NCBI GenBank assembly: GCA_949710005.1
Contig: OX453272.1
Coordinates: 24,751,391-24,815,390 of the forward strand
Source: Ricordea florida
Taxonomy: Eukaryota > Cnidaria > Anthozoa > Corallimorpharia > Ricordeidae
Direction of reading: 5' to 3'
DNA length: 64,000 bases
Position 1 is the first letter of the stretch; the number at the start of each line of letters is the position of its first letter. A program made the position numbers and the translations under genes. The notes beneath the pieces were generated by a model. That model was not told the DNA's origin and did not search any database. It was given only the letters and a program-made list of their open reading frames with translations. Shown in pieces: positions 54,714 through 64,000 of this stretch.

Positions 54714-57093
54714 GTAACCTTTTGTTCGTTCCTGTTTGTGCCTTTGTTTTCTTCTTTCATATGATTACCGGACATCCGTTCCTTTCAGCTAGCCACACAG
54801 AACTTTCTTTGTTTTTTATTTAGTTTACGTCAAAAAGCATGTTATTACTATTTTCCGAAGGACACGTTAGTCAGTTGCGAGGAGTTACTCAAACTGTAAG
54901 GAGTTTCACGGAGTAGTCGGAGTTTTTAGTTTTGTCTAATTCACGGAGCAACATATTCTTAACCCCGGAGTCAAGATCAGACGTAAGTCACGCTTACAAT
55001 GTATCCTGTATGTTTTATTTTGTCCTACGGCATTCCTTCTCTACTTTTTATTTCTTTAGCTCAAACAATCACTGTTTCTCTTTTAGTTTTTACCGCGAGT
55101 GTTGTATATAGTCCGATTAGCATGACCCTAATAAACGCGTTAAGTCTTGCTGATCGTCTCGTACTTCACTGACTGAGGTTGAACTGGCGAACTCCAGTAC
55201 TCTACACCCCGTGTTTGTGGTACTGGGAACGCGACAGGGAAGAATATGTGAAAAGAGGGCTACAGGATCAGGTACTATATAGTCGCTTTTTTAAGAGAAA
55301 AGGCAGAGCTGGATGCCGAGCTGAAGAGAGAGAGAGAGAGCTAAAGATCCGCGAGCAAGAGATAAGAAAGCTGAGCGAGACAATCTGCATGCTCATAAAC
55401 AAGCTATGCCTGCCATGTTACATGACAGTGTGCAACAGCAGCAAGCTCAGCAGCAGAAACATATAATTGCTCCACTAATCTCATTGTCATTTATTGTGTG
55501 TAAGGTTAACTTTACACCCAGAGTAACTGTTTTCTTCGTACAAGTCATGGACTGTTAGCATTGCTTTTCAGATTTTTCCTGTGGTTTCAGATAATGTTTC
55601 TTGTGCTGCAAGCAGCTTTTTGCTTGTTTGTTATAACATTTTTCATCAATGATTGTCCGAGGAAAGAACTTGTGCATGGTGCCACAACTGGGGACGGGAC
55701 TGTTAATAAGGTATGAAATGTTATTGGATTTTATTAAAATTTTCCAGTTGTGATTATCCAGAGACAGAAAAGACCCTGTCACCTTGTTGTTTCCTTGTTC
55801 TTGATGTATGAATAATACTGAGTTACTAAAATGGCATGCTCTCAAATGCAATTTGAAGATTAATTATCATCAGTTACCATCAATATCAATGGCCTAGCAA
55901 ATTAGCTGCCCTCACCACAGCTTTCAGTGTGTGATTCCAGAAAAATCTTTACCATCATCACAGGGGTACTTGGAAAGGGAGGGAGGGTTTTCTTAAAGTC
56001 TCCCAGAGAAAAATTTGAAATGTCATGATCATAAGATGGTTGGAAATATATAAATCCCTAGATTTCACCCACCTGTCCAATCCCCCTTGGAAGATGGAGG
56101 AGAGCATATTTCCTAGACGTAAGGGCAGATTACATTTGAGAGGTTTGCCTTTCATATGTTTTCTATTGTATTTCTGTCTTGAGTTAAAATGAAGATAGCC
56201 CCCACCAGAGACTTTTTTGCATGTAAGGCAGGGCTATCTTATAATTCACCCAAGAGGGGCAAACCTTTCGCCATGTAAATACATTGGAAAACTTGTAACA
56301 TCTCCAAAGCATGAAAATGCTACAGAATTACAATGCAAAATTATTTGGAAATCACAATTTCCAAGAAAATTGTGTTTTCCCATGGTAAATTTTATTAGAT
56401 ATATTTTAAAAATGTGTTGCAAGTTTTTACATTTCTAGAATATTTCCAGTAAAGTTTGCTTTGGAAAAGCAATTTTCTTGGAAATTGTTGTTGCTAAATA
56501 ACGTCCAAGGATATGCCATGGTGTTTCCATAAATTTGAAATGTTACTAGCCCCTCTGCTCTATTTTTACAATGTGCAGTTGCAAAATTTTTCTATTTTTC
56601 ATTGATTCTAGTCAAGTCATCATGATTCAATTGAGTTCAAATGAAATAATCCGCGAGAGATGGAGGCTGTATATCAAAATATTCAGATGTTGTTGAACTA
56701 TAGATACAGCATCGTGCATTTTGGAATAACGCGCAAGCAATGTAAATTTTTCCCAAAGCACTGAGCTGCACTTTCACGTTTTTCTTAGAATCCACGAATT
56801 TGAAGCAGTTTATGATTTCGCCAAAAACCCACTTGACGGATACGCTAACTTTGCCCATTGCAGTGTTCCAATCTTTCTTATCCTGAGTTATCCTTGGACC
56901 TTGAAAATGGCTACGGCAACCCAAACATGGGCTATGTTTTAAAATCACCAGCTGAATGTAATAAAAGTCCTCTAGAAAGACATGTGGTTACTGGTATTGG
57001 TATTAAGGCATTTAGCAAAGAAGTCATGTGAAAGGATGTAGATTTCTTTATTTGAAAATGATAGACGCTAACAATATTAAATTGATAGTTTAG

Positions 57094-57100
<7 letters not shown>
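54714..57100. other. Mostly unassigned sequence with possible LTR/gag trace
   Basis: At 55130 the words AATAAACGCGTTAAGTC and then GAACTGGCGAACTCC look like an LTR end plus primer site, and the frame 55179-55466 has a charged helical stretch (EERERELKIREQEIRKLSET). A retrotransposon trace is possible but weak. The rest shows nothing I can support. Confidence 0.3.
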
Positions 57101-57101
<1 letters not shown>

Positions 57102-57140
<39 letters not shown>

Positions 57141-57625
57141 AGTAATATTTCAAAATTGGCCAAAATACCACGAGCCGCTAAGCGGCGAGTTGTATTTTGA
57201 GAACTTGAAATATTTCGAGCCGGTATTATTGCCAAATACCACGTATAGGTCATGCTATAATTTGTTTATAATAGAAGCCGAGAAATTTTCGCTTCGTATC
57301 TGACAATGTCGTCGTTGAGTTGAGGCCGTTCCTTTCTGTCCACGACTTCCAAACATTCATCCACGTCTTAATAGTTTTGACTTTAAGTTTTGACTTTATT
57401 TCCATTTACTGCTTTTTCGGCGAGCTTTTGTATTTCATCACCGAAAATTTCCAGTAATCTCCGCCATTTTCAGTTGAAAACAAAAGTAAAAATGTAATCG
57501 TGTTCAATGTTTTCATGGTAACGTTGTTATACCATCCAATTTTGCTGTTATACCACTATTACGCGGAAATACTGATACTATCATCCCATAAAATTTCCGA
57601 AATTTCTCGGCTTATATTATAATAA
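57102..57625. repeat. Nested palindromes around 57.1-57.6 kb
   Basis: Arms about 40 bp long at 57102-57141 and 57221-57260 (TGGTATTTGGCAATAATACC and its inverse). A second pair is at about 57265-57290 and 57600-57625 (AAGCCGAGAAATTT and its inverse). They look like adjacent MITE or foldback units. Confidence 0.65.
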
Positions 57626-58771
57626 GGGAAACATTGGTGTCCTCAGCGTCTTATAATATGAAAACTCAAAACCTTTAACTTGTCATTCATTTTCATAACA
57701 ATTTGAATAATAATATATTACAGTATAAAGTTAGAAAATTAAGTGGTCTTCAATTCTCATAATAAAGTAAATAAGGTAATATAATAAAGTTAGAAATATA
57801 AACTTTTCTATAACCTTCATGGTAATTTGAACAATAACATATTCAAGTATATTTGCTAGAAATGTAAACTTGTCTCTTGAATTTTCATAATAACTTGAAC
57901 AATTAATTGTCATGCTATGAAAATTGTCTTCTTACTTAAATTACTCGACAGCATTCAGAGCAGACCACCCATCGCCTGAAGAAGACTAGCGTAAGCAGTC
58001 GAGACGTCGTGAATCACATCCAGTGACTACATCGTGTGACAAAAGAAGAATTTATATAATCAACAACTCATTCCGTAACAAGCTGCAAATGGTTTCTACG
58101 AGAAATGACGCATTAGCACGGGTCCCCCCTCCACCATTAAGGAACTTAAGCACGGGTCGTTTTAGAGGCAACGGCAACTTTAGCGACTGAAAGAGCCTGG
58201 GAAGAGAACAACGTCGTTCCCGCCAAAATATAAACGTTGAGCAGCTAGACAAGTTTTGCAGCAGCGACGTCTAAAGCAAACTCTGTTCGCTTTGAAAATA
58301 AGCTGCGTGAGAGAATGTCATCCTTCAGTGAAATGAGAAGCCTGCTTCTTTTTTTGAAGGACAGTAAAAGCATCAGAGACGAAGCCTGGAATTTTTTATT
58401 TTATACGAAAGTTATGTTCACTAGGGTGCCATAAAAATAAGCTGCCACATACGGTTTCATTAATTTATTAACCTCATTTAATCCTTTTTGGCTTACAGAG
58501 GGGAAAAAACACGATGCAAGCATGTTGGTAGACTCCTATCGTCTCCAGGAATTGGAAAGGAATGCATTTTCCCCGACAGGCGAGCCTATGAGTGTTTATG
58601 GTGAAGCCTAATCTATGTATCAAAAATCATCGATCCTTTTGTTGAAATCAATAAACAATGGCTTTACATATTCATACTCAGGGAAAATGTCCAAGCTTTA
58701 AAAACGTATTCATACCTATGTAGTATTTTTAAAATAACTGAAACTCAACAATGTAAGGGCCTTTAAAATTC
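57626..58771. other. Unassigned non-coding stretch
   Basis: At 57975-58025 the words CGCCTGAAGAAGACTAG and AGTCGAGACGTCGTG resemble a phrase common near the ends of Penelope-like elements. That is memory of a pattern, not proof. Nothing else is supported. Confidence 0.3.
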
Positions 58772-59422
58772 TTACTTTTCGATAACCGACAGAATAGCGT
58801 GATTTGTTTGTTGATGTTGCTTTAAGACAGTCACCAGCACTTGCTGATTCTGCTCTTGTCCTAGTCTTCTTAGATGTAATTCTCGCTCAGTTTTGGCTTT
58901 CTCTTGCATGAATTCAACTAGTGGTTCGGTGCGAGCACTTCTCCTTCGGCGCTTAGGTATCTTCTCGCATTCATCAGTCGCCATTCTCTCTTGACTTGCG
59001 CTTAAATATCGCTCTAAAGCTATCTGCCTTATGTCCTCTGCCTTGCTTTTATCTTCTTTTTGCTTTCTTGACTGAGCAACACCAAGTTTGTTTGAGCTCT
59101 CTTTCCCCACGAGGTCTTCAAGTAAGACATCTATTTCAGACACGTCGTCCACGGATACTCCACTTGCAGTTTCTTCTTGATGCATCTTAGCCTTCTACGT
59201 CTTCTGGAGAAGAACCCATTGGTCTCTTACTGCCCTCTTATCTCTGAGATGAAAACTGGATGTCTTCACTTGATTTATCTTTTCTGTGATGGATTCGCAC
59301 TTTTCTCCCCTGGCAACACTTCCTTTTCTGAATGAAAACAAATCGCTCGCTATGATTTCTCGAAGCAAAATAACATCATGATCTTCAGTCCACTCCATAG
59401 CTCTAAAAGCAAAACACGACAA
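58772..59422 (-). pseudogene. Myb/SANT-like Harbinger accessory protein with one in-frame stop
   Basis: The reading frame runs from about 59422 (MEWTEDHDVILLREI begins near 59395) to 58772, with a single in-frame TAG at 59195-59197. Before it: a Myb-like helix region (WTEDHDVILLREI, DKRAVRDQWVLLQK). After it: EETASGVSVDDVSEIDVLLE, a basic patch (KIPKRRRRSAR) and a C-terminal helix (RELHLRRLGQEQNQQVLVTVL). This is the same family as 45540-45990. In Harbinger elements this protein binds DNA and helps the transposase. Removing one stop would leave about 215 codons, so it decayed recently or the frame is read through. No transposase is next to it. Confidence 0.68.
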
Positions 59423-60276
59423 TTCAGCTATTTGACCGACGATCGAGAAAATAATGTAAACTTATAAATGTGTGCATAAGAATATTTTCTGTTGCAATGT
59501 CTTCGAAACACTCAATAGTTAATCTTACTTTGGCTTTTTTCTAGTATCGGTGGCCTGTGCCGACATCTTTTGCGCAAAGCTACAAGAAATGAAAATATCC
59601 GTGTCTTTTTATCTGTCTGAGTATGCAATTTGAACAACGTGAAAGAAAATGCTTCTAAAAAGGTAACAAGTGCAAAATAGAATGTTAAAACAAGTTTGAG
59701 ACAAGCTAGTGAGCGAAAGATACTCACGTTCTGGAGACAACGCCAAAATGAAGGTTTTACTGAACGAAGACGGCTTGACAGACAACTCAAGAACGCCCGA
59801 CCAGAACAAAAATCTCACTTCCGGTCGCCGTCGCAGTCGCAAAATAGCCTGATACTTAAGTTCCCTATTTCCATTGGAAAAGCAAAACAAAACAAATACT
59901 GAAGTTCAGTTCAGAGTCCACTTCCATTTTCCAACTGGGCTGTACAAGCACAACAAATAATCAAACGAATTACAAAAGAACATCTTCCAAATAGGCTGTA
60001 GAAGCACAAAAAAATAATTTTTTTCTTAAATAATCAAAAGAATTACTAAATTTTGTTTCGCGGAAACATTTCCTAAGAAGCCTTAAAAAATTGTTCTTTC
60101 ATTTGTGTGATAAGTTATTTATATACGTTGTTTAATTATATTCACCACGCACCAGATGTTCAGTCTGGAAATAAATCTCACACACCACGTGTCAGAGTTC
60201 GAATGGTGTTCTTTACAAAGCATTGTACGTTGTATATTATATCAATTCAGTCGATGTACGAGTTACTTTTATAACA
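59423..60276. promoter_or_regulatory. Upstream region of UBIAD1
   Basis: Between the Myb-like gene and UBIAD1. The stretch 59800-59840 is GC-rich (CTTCCGGTCGCCGTCGCAGTCG; CTTCCGG is an ETS-like word) and may be a promoter of the Myb-like gene. No clear TATA box immediately upstream of UBIAD1. No further gene. Confidence 0.4.
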
Positions 60277-60869
60277 ATGGCTGACTTGAAGAGACGTCAG
60301 TGGTTACAAAAACTGAAAACGGCGTTCGTTGCCGCTCGTCCGTGGTCTTTTACGGCGTCTTTGATGGGCGCTTCTCTCGGTTTTTGTCTAGCATGGAAAG
60401 AAACAGGCGCCATTGATTACGTTCAAGCGTTTTTAACGACGATTGCAATTTTGTCGATTCACAGCGCCGGCAACTTAGTTAACACGTACTACGATTTTGT
60501 TAACGGCTTTGACACAGAGACTTCATACGACAAAACTCTTGTCAAGAGAACACTTTTTCCAAACGACATTGTAAGTTGTGTTGCCGAGTGTTACTGCGTT
60601 GGTGTGCTCGCTTTCTTAGGAGTCTGCCTTCGTATGGATGCCAACTGTATTGTTATGGTTGTATTGTTTGGATGTGGCTTGCTGGGTTCTTTCATCTATA
60701 CAGGCGCGATTGGATTGAAGTACATAGCTCTTGGTGATGTTCTGATCTTCTTAACGTTTGGTTTATTGACAACTGTATTCGCTTACCTTGGCGAGACTGG
60801 CGAGGTTAACATGAAAGTGGTGGCTTTTGCGTTACCATTAGCGTTCAACACGGAAGCAATACTTCACGG
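60277..60869 (+). CDS. UBIAD1: UBIAD1 exon 1, UbiA-type prenyltransferase (menaquinone-4 biosynthesis)
   Basis: The first 198 residues of a UbiA-family membrane prenyltransferase. In animals UBIAD1 joins geranylgeranyl to a naphthoquinone ring to make vitamin K2 (MK-4), in ER and Golgi membranes. Seen here: ARPWSFTASLMGASLG (start of helix 1), the metal/diphosphate motif NLVNTYYDFVNGFD with its Asp-rich spacing, and several hydrophobic helices including YIALGDVLIFLTFG. The exon ends TEAILHG at donor CACGG|GTAAGC. Vertebrate UBIAD1, as I recall it, has an intron at the same place, before NNTRD. An in-frame ATG at 60223 exists, but MADLKRRQ at 60277 fits better. Exon 2, with the second Asp motif, is not in the window. 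Confidence 0.92.
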
Positions 60870-60999
60870 GTAAGCATTTTCTGGCTGAATTTAATTCTCA
60901 TACATTTGGGCCAAGCAGAAGGTCACGACGGGCCGTTAATTAGCCGAATTATTTTGGTTTCGTGTAATGCAGTTTAGTTCAATATTAAGGTGATATTAT

Positions 61000-62200
61000 C
61001 AATCTTTTGGGCATTGAGGTGCATTTTGCGGGCTAAAATAGAAAATTCGGCGAGGCTAAAATGTATTCTAGCTCCCTGAAATAAGGCAATGCAAAGGGAG
61101 AATCAAACAGTTTATAATTTTAACACTTGCAAATCCGCTTTATCGAACTTTCCTTTCATGTCTTTTACAATGAATTTGTGAAAACTAAAATAGTGATGTA
61201 ATTTCTAGTGAGTTTCGCTTGATGGTGTACTTTCATTGAGGGAAAATGAAAGCCACTCAACTTATAAACTCTCGCGTGATTGTTCAGGCTGTTTTGTTGT
61301 CATTGTTTTTTTCACCTGTTATTTTCTCAATGCCCTCCAAAATGGTAATCATAATTAAAAGGTTTATATTCCTGGGCGTAAATCTATATATTAACTGTCC
61401 AAGTTCTTTTAGTTTCTTGTTTTTTCATAGACAGCTTACTTCTAGCTGCTATCGCGGTCAATAATAAGGAATTGACGAGGTCAATGTCCATTCATCTTTA
61501 ACGAACAAGTTTGGTCAGTCACGATCATACCACAGCCGTATTTGCCAGCAAAAAGACGTTTTTATCGACAAGCGAGTGAAATCCCGAGCGGGCAAGGTCT
61601 TGCAGTAGGCGTTAAAACATGCTACGACTAAATTATGGAAAGGTCAAAGAAATCCATATGAAGATCTTATTAAGAGGCAATGTTTTTTTTTAAATAATTA
61701 CCATTTCATTGATGTTTATATCTTTTGAGAGTCATCATGCGTTACTTTTGGGAAGACGTTATTAGAATGGGCTGTTTAATACAGCTGAAATTATTTTTAA
61801 TACGATTGTGGCCCTCTAAAAACAAAAGTATTTATACATTTGACACTAAAAACCGCAAGCGAGTCAACAAAAGAATTAAATGTTCAATAGCGATTAAAAC
61901 AAATAAATTTTTGCTGTATTAGAAGTTTTGAAATTGTTGAAAATAGTGAGTGAGGATGTATAAGATTCATAAAAATTCGGTTTCACATAATTTGGTCGCG
62001 TTCCAATGAGCAAGTAAAGAGTAGGAAACTATTTACTATATTCAGGGTCGGTTCGAATGAAGAGAACGGGCGACCAAAGGAACAGAGGCAAACAAGCAGA
62101 GATTCAGAGTGGAGAAAACTATAAGCTCAAGGATATTGACTCTTTCCAACGCCGGGCGTTGAATATGATGGTAAATAGCATCACTCTCATATCTAACAAG
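61000..62200. other. UBIAD1 intron, unassigned part
   Basis: No gene, array or inverted repeat seen. Confidence 0.4.
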
Positions 62201-62214
62201 CGCGAATGGAATAA

Positions 62215-62308
62215 TTGTTTTGTAAAATTTTATTGAATTCTAGACGTTTTGATCGTTGACGATTGAGCTAAATTTCATGGAATTCTGTTTTAATTTTACA
62301 AAACGACC
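62215..62308. repeat. Short inverted repeat in UBIAD1 intron
   Basis: TTTTGTAAAATT...GAATTC at 62218-62240 is matched in reverse at 62279-62306. Probably a small MITE or its core. Confidence 0.55.
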
Positions 62309-62696
62309 GGAAGTAGATCTTACAATAACAGCAACCAGGCCACAGGAAATCATATGAAATGCGCGCCGTTTGCAAAATTCGCAAGACATACTGCAGCATA
62401 GTAATTAGAGTCATTAACAATTAATGGACGCCGATATAATGAAGGAGCTAAATCCACGGTGGAAAATTCTTAAAAGGATTTTTTATATGTCGTGGAGTTA
62501 AATAATTGTGCACCTGTGCTTTGCCGTTGTAAAACTTCTGCGGAAAACTTTGATCACCATGTGACAGACACGTACGGCGAGCAAAGATATATGGTCAAAA
62601 ATCTGTCGCTTTTCCTTAGCCATGTGTAAAACTTCTTGCATTAGGTTTGAACAAGAGAAAATGAAGAAAGAGCAGATAACCCAGTCTGAATGAGAA

Positions 62697-62884
62697 AGGG
62701 ACAGAATCTATTTTTAGCGCGGAATCTTTTTATATCTCGTTCCGTGGCTGCGCAGTTTCCCAATACCGCAAGTGGAAACAAGATTCCCATGGCCCATTGA
62801 AATTAGAGCCACGTGATGAGAAGGACATCAGCTATTGGTCAGTTAAAATAGTTTCCGGATCTAAAAATAGATTCTGTACCCTAT
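62697..62884. mobile_element. MITE-like repeat of about 185 bp
   Basis: Inverted ends about 27 bp long (AGGGACAGAATCTATTTTTAG at the left; right end is its inverse with one extra base). The interior has no coding potential. A target duplication could not be fixed. Confidence 0.65.
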
Positions 62885-63816
62885 CTGTCCCCCATAGTAA
62901 GAGAACCCTGTATGGAAGATGCGTTCTCTTACCTCATTTTCTCTTGGCTTGAATTAAGTTCTTCTTTGCTCATTTACTCATTCGCTTCCGCCGAAAAGTT
63001 ACTCCTACACGGACTTAAAACCATTTTGAGAATTTTATAGGCGTTGTTGTTTTTGTTGTGTAATGTTTATCATTGCTTCGGATCGGACATTTCGACGTAC
63101 GGAAAGTTAGAATTCCTTTCCCACTGTGCTTAAAAATACAAAGATTTTCTGCCCGATCAGATTATTGGCTACGTTGACCACTACCACTTGGTCCGTTTTA
63201 ACTTTCTAGTAAACTTTGACCATCCGGGCTTTGCCCGCGCGGACTCACCGAGGATGGTTTAAGGACTGTGAGTGTGTGACAAAAGTTCGTGCCGGTATGA
63301 CTCGTGGCGAGTTACAGTTGTAGTGTTTATTACAACCAGTGAATACTAAAACATTCGGGTAACCCACACAAATATGTATAGTTTTTGGTGTTGAGGATAG
63401 TGCGATCAACAGATGGCATCAAACAAATATTAAGACACTAAACAATACCCAGCCCAATGGTAACCAAACGATTATTTACACAACACCCCCAGCCTCCCCA
63501 CCCCCCCAAAAAAAAGAAAAAAAAACACTCCGTAAAAGAAACTGGCAATCGACTCATCAGCAACTGGTCACGGGTATTTTCGTGCCGATTTTTGTTACGT
63601 GACTTTGTCCCCAGTCACGCGAACAGTCGCGTTTTGGTTAGTTTATGTTGTTGTAGTTTTTTGTCAGATTTTTTTTCTAGTTTGTTCTATTTTTCCAGGT
63701 GGTTTAAAACCAGTATAATTTGGTTACGATGTCACGTACTTCACACTCGGCTTTACTCCAGCAACTAAGTTTGCTAGAAATACGACTCCCGCAAAACATC
63801 GCGAAGCTAGTGTTTT
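62885..63816. other. UBIAD1 intron, unassigned part with C/A-rich tract
   Basis: Only a C-run followed by an A-rich tract at 63490-63530 stands out. Confidence 0.45.
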
Positions 63817-63995
63817 CGGTTTATACTTCATACCAGTATGCCATATGTCTCCCGCGCCCATCACAATAGTGCGGGAGAGAATGTGGCACACTGCCATGAA
63901 GTATAAACCCTCCAATTATGCCATTAAGTCTCTCGCACCATTGTGATTGGCGCAGGAGACTATATGGCATACTGGCATTAAGTATATCCCAACTC
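63817..63995. repeat. Paired hairpin repeats near the window end
   Basis: Positions 63817-63857 and 63867-63908 form a near-perfect palindrome (GGTTTATACTTCAT...; GCGGGAGA in both arms). The same words recur in a second, weaker copy at 63915-63995. It probably continues past the window edge. Confidence 0.7.
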
Positions 63996-64000
63996 GTAAT

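Larger units (their letters stand above)
60870..64000 (+). other. UBIAD1 intron 1 (to end of window)
   Basis: At least 3.1 kb, with no frame matching the expected second exon. It contains several hairpin repeats listed separately. Short ORFs here (61246, 61725, 63457) show no family resemblance. Confidence 0.7.

Noticed and set aside
55179..55466. Gag gene of a retrotransposon
   Set aside because: A charged helix and a possible primer site are present, but no knuckle, protease or second LTR, so it is not called a gene.
57960..58030. Penelope-like element end or hammerhead ribozyme
   Set aside because: The CTGAAGAAG...GTCGAGACGTC phrase is reminiscent, but the conserved CTGATGA core of a hammerhead is absent and no Penelope RT is nearby.
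1..64000. tRNA or rRNA genes
   Set aside because: No cloverleaf with A and B boxes or rRNA-like stretch was seen by eye; a tRNAscan or Rfam run would settle it.

Overview
This is a eukaryotic, intron-containing, AT-rich stretch, most likely from a cnidarian (probably an anthozoan). It holds one recognisable host gene: exon 1 of UBIAD1 at 60277-60869 (+). Nearly everything else is transposable-element (TE) sequence, much of it nested. The organism call rests on the TE mix (DIRS, CR1/L2-like LINEs, Helitron, Ty3, ZMYM-like hAT, Myb-like Harbinger accessory genes) and on general familiarity with cnidarian repeats; it is inference.

Layout. 1-4200: a Ty3 gag fragment and a Helitron helicase split by a CR1/L2-like LINE with a (TAA)n tail. 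4500-7013: a Ty3 element (gypsy-3) that has lost its reverse transcriptase. 7258-9197: a broken hAT/ZMYM-type transposase. 9229-10453: an inverted-repeat region. 10465-11480: a LINE fragment.

11484-28325 is a four-level nest. Ty3 element gypsy-2 was hit by gypsy-1 (12353-27372; 154-bp LTRs, 5-bp target duplication ACCTG). Gypsy-1 was hit by a Tx1/L1-like LINE (13088-23306; 9-bp duplication ACTACGTAA). That LINE was hit by a DNA transposon, here called El-1 (about 14338-20470). El-1 has perfect 21-bp inverted ends and two convergent genes with open frames: a two-exon chromodomain protein (217 codons) and an eight-exon gene (862 codons by my splice model) with a DDE-like layout.

28526-29595: a broken Ulp1-like peptidase gene. 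30181-42704: a DIRS retrotransposon whose tyrosine recombinase is split by a second two-gene element, El-2 (about 31440-38412). El-2 appears to share El-1's catalytic layout but its large gene is broken.

44140-45105: tandem repeats. 45540-45990: a Myb-like pseudogene. 45996-54710: an 8.7-kb element with CACTG... inverted ends, a TAA target duplication, subterminal repeats and an intact spliced protein-kinase gene. 54720-60276: palindromes, a second Myb-like gene with one in-frame stop, and the UBIAD1 upstream region. 60870-64000: the first UBIAD1 intron, with several hairpin repeats.

Strongest candidates for something undescribed: El-1 together with El-2, and the kinase-carrying element. All exon models were built by eye and no database search was possible.
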